Of a DNA stretch of 64,000 nt, positions 60,001 to 64,000 are shown in pieces. Position 1 is the stretch's first letter. Each line of letters starts with the position of its first letter. The notes under the pieces were generated by a model. The model worked only from the letters and a program-made list of their open reading frames with translations. It ran no database searches and was not told the DNA's origin. A program made the translations under genes and the position numbers. This stretch comes from Strigops habroptila (lineage: Eukaryota > Chordata > Aves > Psittaciformes > Psittacidae): the NCBI RefSeq assembly GCF_004027225.2, contig NC_044289.2, positions 1,674,001 to 1,738,000 of the forward strand, in the 5' to 3' direction.

Positions 60001-60991
60001 GCTGGCGCATTCCCAAGCAGGTGCTGGCCCCGTGCCTGGGGACAAAGACAACCTCCAGCTCTGGGGAACTGCAGGGAGGAGAGAGCATGATGTGCAGGGG
60101 ATGGGGCCCAGCAGCCATGGACATCCCAGGGGAGCAGAGCAGGAACTCGGCAGGGAGAGGAGCCGGCTAGAGCATCTGCATGGGAGGGAGCTGTTATCAG
60201 AAGGGGATGAAGGAAGGAATAGGGGATATAAGGTGCTGGGGATAGTCCAAGAGGTTTGGGTTGGTGATCAGCTTCTATGTCCCTTCTTCCCAACTCTCCT
60301 GTGCACTTTTCACAGCCACTTCTGAGGACGAGGTCAATATGTGGATCAAGGGGCTGAACTGGCTGGTGGCTGACACCCTAAGGGCTGCCACCCCCCTGCA
60401 GATTGAAAGGTGAGGAACTTGTCCTTGTCCTCCACTTGTTTCCTTTTCTTTTTTCCCCTTTTCTGTCCTTGTTTGACAGAAAAAGGTGACCATGGTGCCA
60501 GCACCACATTCCCTCTTGGAGCCACGCTGACCTGGCACTCCTGCCTCTGCGCTCCAGAGGCTCCATCCCACTGACCTGATGGGCTGCATCATCTATGGCC
60601 AGAGTTTGATCTCACATGCATGCAGGGAAAAGGAGCTTCACCACAAAACAGATGCATTTATGTGTGTTCAGCCTGTTTGATCCTCAGCAGTTCAGTGCAG
60701 AGGCCTGCAGAAGAGAACACCTTTGGGTTTTGTCTGGTCTGTGGGCTCACATTTGGGCAGAGGCAGGTTGCCTGCAGGAGATGGGGTAGGCTGTCCCTGA
60801 AGGGGAGCAGAGCCACGTTCTGTGGTGGTGAGGAGGGCTGTGGGAGTGGGTTGAGTGGCATTGAGAACTTCCAGAGAGAGCAGTGAACCAGGTGAGGCGG
60901 AGGAGCCGGGGCTAAGTGTGTGTGTCTGTGCCTTTCCCTTTAGGTGGCTCCGGAAGCAGTTCTACTCCCTGGATCGCAACCGGGAGGACAG
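38814..60991 (+). CDS. PLCG1: Phospholipase C gamma 1, 5' four coding exons (3' part outside window)
   Basis: PLC-gamma-1 hydrolyses PIP2 to IP3 and diacylglycerol after activation by receptor and immune tyrosine kinases at the plasma membrane. The four exons (202, 153, 94 and 48 nt) join in phase and give 165 complete codons that align with human PLCG1 1-171. The product covers the N-terminal PH domain (about residues 22-137), which binds phosphoinositides, and the lead into the EF hands. The catalytic X and Y boxes, SH2 domains and SH3 domain are encoded beyond the window. The N terminus is Ala/Gly-rich and about five residues shorter than human; the rest is highly conserved. No frameshift. 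Identification is near certain. Confidence 0.97.
41543..41687 (-). mobile_element. CR1 LINE 3'-tail fragment
   Basis: Reverse-complement CR1 tail starting 'agaatctcagcctggttt' and running through the conserved 3' segment to about 'gaacactgctgggggtgggg'. Confidence 0.9.
42076..42243 (-). mobile_element. CR1 LINE 3'-tail, divergent subfamily
   Basis: Reverse-complement CR1 tail with diagnostic differences from the main group: 'catcttcaactagaccagg', 'gaaccacatccagcctgg' and 'gagtgtctccagggatgg'. Probably an older or separate CR1 subfamily. Confidence 0.88.
44800..45466 (+). mobile_element. CR1 LINE with reverse-transcriptase C-terminal remnant
   Basis: About 670 bp of CR1 in sense orientation. 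One frame encodes [20 protein letters not shown], a readable [20 protein letters not shown] segment and the [10 protein letters not shown] motif typical of the CR1 ORF2 C terminus, ending at a stop near 45264. The 3' UTR follows, with 'gagcttaaagggcttttcc' and a terminal 'gattct'. A subfamily different from the TOP1 intronic copies. Left edge approximate. Confidence 0.92.
47097..47172 (+). repeat. 29-bp tandem repeat, about 2.6 copies
   Basis: Units start at 47097, 47126 and 47155 with 'gttgggaatggctgtcgctg'. The first two are identical over 29 bp; the third has one change and is cut short. Confidence 0.9.
50911..51305 (+). mobile_element. CR1 LINE, 5'-truncated 3' end
   Basis: Sense CR1 copy with 'cagcctggagaagaggagct', a gap-filled middle, and the main-group 3' tail ending 'gggattctatgaca', the canonical octamer-type end. 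Confidence 0.92.
51994..52152 (+). mobile_element. CR1 LINE 3'-tail fragment
   Basis: Sense CR1 tail beginning 'gtggctgccccatccctgg' and ending 'gtgactctatgac'. Only the last 160 bp of the element are present. Confidence 0.9.
53902..54088 (+). mobile_element. CR1 LINE internal fragment lacking its 3' end
   Basis: Matches the 18770-18975 part of the long CR1 copy ('gagcgtgagcagcaggtcag', 'ctggagccaggctgagagag'), which belongs to the ORF2 C-terminal region. The downstream CR1 tail is absent, and the sequence becomes unique after 'tgggctgcaa'. Both ends are therefore missing. Confidence 0.88.
55648..55740 (-). mobile_element. CR1 LINE 3'-tail fragment, divergent subfamily
   Basis: Reverse-complement tail starting 'atcatagaatagtttggg', with 'catcttcaactacatcagg' as in the copy at 42076-42243. 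Confidence 0.87.
56768..56872 (+). mobile_element. CR1 LINE 3'-tail fragment
   Basis: Sense tail of the subfamily seen at 44800-45466: 'cagtgccatgggttagtgg', 'gatgagcttaaagatctttt' and a terminal 'gattctgtgg'. Confidence 0.88.
58059..58531 (-). mobile_element. CR1 LINE, 5'-truncated, antisense to PLCG1
   Basis: Reverse complement of the subfamily at 44800-45466, nearly identical to it over more than 400 bp. It includes the coding remnant and the 3' UTR, ending on the + strand side with 'atagagtcatggaatcatcg'. Confidence 0.93.
59088..59240 (+). CDS. PLCG1: PLCG1 exon 2: PH domain
   Basis: Encodes [20 protein letters not shown] and on through [16 protein letters not shown] to FRLKTLSLQ, about residues 68-118. 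Matches human with scattered substitutions (Val for Ile73, RN for KT, Cys for Ala in EDPAF). It forms the central strands of the PH domain. Split codons at both ends join to exons 1 and 3. Confidence 0.97.
59241..60315 (+). other. PLCG1: PLCG1 intron 2
   Basis: 1.07-kb intron, 'gtaaag' to 'ttcacag'; no feature recognised. Confidence 0.88.
60316..60409 (+). CDS. PLCG1: PLCG1 exon 3: C-terminal helix of PH domain
   Basis: Encodes [20 protein letters not shown] and [10 protein letters not shown], about residues 119-149. This is the C-terminal alpha helix of the PH domain, with the invariant Trp of the fold, and the linker to the EF hands. Confidence 0.97.
60410..60943 (+). other. PLCG1: PLCG1 intron 3
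   Basis: 534-bp intron; a short GT run precedes the 'cctttcccttt' acceptor tract. Nothing else recognised. Confidence 0.88.
60944..60991 (+). CDS. PLCG1: PLCG1 exon 4: start of EF-hand region
   Basis: Short 48-nt exon encoding [15 protein letters not shown] plus split codons, about residues 150-165. Matches human [15 protein letters not shown] with one change. It begins the first EF-hand-like helix-loop. The donor 'gtaaga' splits the last Arg codon. Confidence 0.96.
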
Positions 60992-61407
60992 GTAAGAAGA
61001 GAGAGAACAGCCTCTGCACGGAGGGTTTGAGCTGGAAGGGTTCATCTTTGGCTTGAAACCCCAGCCTTTGCTTTGGGACACTGTGAAACACCTCACCCCC
61101 AGCTGGCATCACCCAAGGACGCAGACACTGAGGAGCCAACAGGCAGCTCTTGCCGCCCCGTCAGGGCTCAACCGGGTTGTGTTTGTTACTCTCCACCCTG
61201 TTTGCTTTATTATTCTTCTCTGAGGTCCATGAGACCACGGATCATCCCACTGCTTGGCTGCTAGGCTGATGGGCTGCAGCAGGGCCACTACTTGTGGGGT
61301 TCTTAGTGATGCCCTAAGGGCGAAATGTCATGCTTCAACCCGTCATGAGGAAGTAAGGGAGGGGAATTGGCTCATGATCCATCACAAGGACTTAAGGGAA
61401 GGGGCAA

Positions 61408-61489
61408 GATGTCCCTGCTCATTGCAGGGGGTTGGACTGGATGAGCTTTGAAGGTCCCTTTCAACCCAAGCTGTTCTATTATTCTATGT
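61408..61489 (+). mobile_element. CR1 LINE 3'-tail fragment
   Basis: Sense CR1 tail with 'gatgtccctgctcattgc', 'ggatgagctttgaaggtccc' and a terminal 'attattctatg'. Confidence 0.87.
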
Positions 61490-61755
61490 TTTCCCCGTCG
61501 AGAGGCAAGTTCCACCACGCTGTTTTCTGCTGCTGCATCGACTGCTTTCCCCAGCTGCATTCCCCCTTCAGCCTCCTCGTCCTGAGCTGCTGTTATTTGC
61601 CTCCATTCATGCCTGGGGCACGCTTTTCCCCTGTGATGTTAACTGAGCCCATTAACCTCTCAGCATTGATCTCCATGTTAATGTGCTCCCCTGGGGCAGG
61701 GGGATTCCTCCAGTCCTGCTCCGAGGGGCGGTGCTGGACACATGGCTCACACATC

Positions 61756-62035
61756 GCTGGGCAACCTGTGCCAGTGTTTTACCACCCTCATTATAAAGAG
61801 TTTCTTCCTCACATCCAGCCTGAATCTCCCTCTTTTAGTTTAAACCCATCACCCCTTGTCCTGCAGCAACAGGTCCTGCTAACAAGTCTCTTCCCCTATC
61901 TGTTGTAGGCCCCTTTTAAGAACTGAAAGGCCACAATAAGGTCTCCCCAGAGTCTTCTCTTCTCCAGGCTGGACAAGCCCACCTCTCTTGGCCTCTCCTT
62001 ATAGGAGAGCTGCTCCATCCCTCTGATCGTTGAGG
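61756..62035 (-). mobile_element. CR1 LINE fragment, older subfamily, antisense
   Basis: Reverse-complement CR1: 'gctgggcaacctgtgccag', 'cttcctcacatccagcctg', 'aataaggtctccccagagtc' and 'ttctcttctccaggctgg'. The extreme 3' tail is not obvious to its left, so the 3' end may be lost or diverged. Confidence 0.87.
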
Positions 62036-64000
62036 CTGGTTTGGCAGAGCTGAAAGCCAGCCTGTTGCATCTCTCTTGTTTTAATTAATAGCATCTATTA
62101 GCATCTAGAATTAAGGCAACAAAGTACAATATACTCCTTACCTGTCCACCAAGGGGAGAAGCTTCAATGCAAACCGCTTCATTGGAAAAGCTGCTGCTCC
62201 AGCCCAGGCAGCAAAAGGAGCAGAACGGGGGGGGAATGCAGGTAAATGTGGGGTCTCCCCATTTTACACTCATCCCTGTGCTGTCTGCAGAGTGGAGGCA
62301 GCAGTTACAGGGCACGTACATCTCCTGGATGAAATCTTTGCCCTTTGAGACGTTGCTGCATTAACTTTGGTGTCACTGGGCTCTGCCGTTGCTTCTCAGC
62401 CTGGAAATGGGGTTGAAAAGAGAAGAGTGAGTTGTGGTTCTTTTAAAACACCGCTTCTTTCCCAAACCACCCCGGTCCTTCCCGGGACGGGCAGGATTTG
62501 GCAGGGATCATTCCTGGTGCTGGAGCCCTTTCCTCCCGCCGTTCCCGGCTGGGTGCCTCACGTCCCTTCCCGCATGCCGGCAGCTGTGGGCTGTTTTCAC
62601 TGGCTGCTGGGCCTATGGGTGTTTGTTTTTCCAAGGGAGGTGAGGTGGAAAGAGCAGGATAACAGGATGCTGGGGTTTTCCTCACTGCTACGGAGGAGAC
62701 TGTTCACCTCTGGCTAGGAGGGCTGCCTGTGCTGGGAGCAGCGTTACAGCACCGGAGGCTGTTTCCATTCCCTGTGTGAGGACTGGATCAGTCCTTTGGC
62801 CTGTTTGTCATGAAACCTTCAAAAACTTCCGTAGAAAAAATGAGCTTATTCATTTGTTTTTCACTTTTTAGTCTCAAAATACCACCAGGCTGTTTGTCCA
62901 AGGTCTGCAGCACTCAAACATCGTTAACAACACCCAGTCAATAAAATCCTTCCATCCGCCATCCTCCTACTGAGGCAGAGAGGGAAATGCTGGTCACAGC
63001 TTGTACAGGGTTTGCTCTCGCTCCTCCTGGTGCCATCACACCATGATGAGCAGTGCCTCGGTCCAACTGCTCCCTGGGTCACAGCCCAGCATCACCAGAG
63101 CCGGACGCTGGGTCCAGTGCATCTCCCAGAGCTCCTTTTCCAGGAGCTGTTTTGCAGTGTCAGCCTCTCGCAAGGGGACATTGCTGCTGGGTGGCCCTGA
63201 GGACAGTGGATCCCATCAGGGGTCCCACCTGAGCTGTCACATGCTGTGGTCCTTGACACACATCAGTGGTGGCATCTCACTGCGCTCCTGGCTCGCTCCC
63301 CTCAGCATCACCCCGCTGTCCTCTCCTGTGACCAGGACCCCGCAGTTAGTTTCCCCATCCTGGGTTGCTCAGCCCTCTGCACATGGCCATGGATACCGGC
63401 TGTGCTGGAGAAGGGAAGGGGCAGGTTCCCCTCCCCAGGACACTCACCCTGACCCCCTGGGGAGGTGGAAGCAAAGGGGGGGCACAGCAGAGCTGCTGCT
63501 CGTGCCTGGAGCTGTGGCACTGGCTCTGCAGCTCACACGAAGGGGAGGCTGGTGCCGTTTGCCAGCACTCTGGGGTTTGCCCGTCCCAGTCAGCGGCAGG
63601 ACGCTGCCTGCATGGTGCTGGCCATGGCACAGGATGGGAGCTGGGCCAGGTCCTGCTCTGGCCGTGCTGCTTCCCGGTGCCCCGCGGCTCAGAGCCCACA
63701 AACAAGGGCTCTCTGTGTGCTGCCGGCTGCGGGGCCCTGGTCGCTGCAGTGCCTGACACCAGCCTCCTCCTTGGGGGTCTCTCCATCCTTTGTGTCCTTT
63801 GAGATCATCCTCGTGCCAGGGAAGAGTGGAAGAGATGCAGTTCATCGCTGCAGATGACAGCGTGTGCCTGGGTTAAACCCCTGCCCAGGACATCTTCCCC
63901 TTCCCTGACATGTTTGTATTTGGGTTTCCAGGGTCAGACCTGCCCAACACTTGTGATGAGGGAGCATCCTGCACGTTTCTGAGCCCTCACATGCTCAGTG

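Larger units (their letters stand above)
60992..64000 (+). other. PLCG1: PLCG1 intron 4 (5' part)
   Basis: Runs to the end of the window. The next exon, expected to encode an ISAKDLKNMLSQ-like segment, was looked for and not found. Holds two CR1 copies (61408-61489 and 61756-62035). The long open frames near 63000-63850 are overlapping GC-driven frames on both strands without protein resemblance. Confidence 0.8.

Noticed and set aside
61381..61410. Short segment reading HKDL on the + strand, considered as the next PLCG1 exon
   Set aside because: Only the KDL residues match the expected segment, no acceptor precedes it, and the rest of the exon is absent; it also abuts a CR1 tail.
63001..63756. 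251-codon open frame near the window end
   Set aside because: Several overlapping frames on both strands are open here. None matches PLCG1 or any family I recognise.

Overview
This is a piece of a vertebrate nuclear chromosome, almost certainly from a bird. It carries two split, intron-rich genes on the + strand and many copies of CR1, the dominant LINE of bird genomes, several ending in the CR1-type ATTCT-containing 3' terminus. The species cannot be named from the sequence alone. The order TOP1 then PLCG1, same strand and a few kilobases apart, matches the linkage of these genes in human chromosome 20q12.

Positions 1-34165 hold most of TOP1 (nuclear DNA topoisomerase I). The window opens inside an early intron. 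Eighteen coding exons follow (7056-32839), equivalent to human exons 4-21, each with GT/AG splice sites and matching reading phase. Together they encode about 710 residues, human residues 53 to 765. All five catalytic residues are present, including the tyrosine that attacks DNA. The N-terminal roughly 52 residues, the first exons and the promoter lie upstream of the window. The 3' UTR runs to about 34165.

Positions 34166-38813 are intergenic. They contain a CR1 copy, a CpG-rich block with no gene assigned (about 36590-37450), two alternating purine/pyrimidine tracts, and a 64-bp-period minisatellite (about 38127-38500) that ends about 300 bp before the PLCG1 start codon. A second CpG-rich block with a pyrimidine tract and no TATA box forms the PLCG1 promoter and 5' UTR.

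Positions 38814-64000 hold the 5' part of PLCG1 (phospholipase C gamma 1). Four coding exons encode the first 165 residues: the N-terminal PH domain and the start of the EF-hand region. They are separated by a first intron of about 20 kb that is full of CR1 fragments. The rest of PLCG1 lies beyond the window.

The two genes do not form a functional pathway. TOP1 relaxes DNA supercoils in the nucleus, and PLCG1 cuts PIP2 at membranes downstream of receptor tyrosine kinases. I found no previously undescribed multi-gene system. The points most worth a second look are the promoter-proximal minisatellite and Z-DNA-like tracts, the orphan CpG block, near-identical CR1 copies in inverted orientation around TOP1 exons and inside PLCG1 intron 1, a G-quadruplex-type motif in the TOP1 3' UTR, and an arginine at a position that is a SUMO-acceptor lysine in human TOP1.
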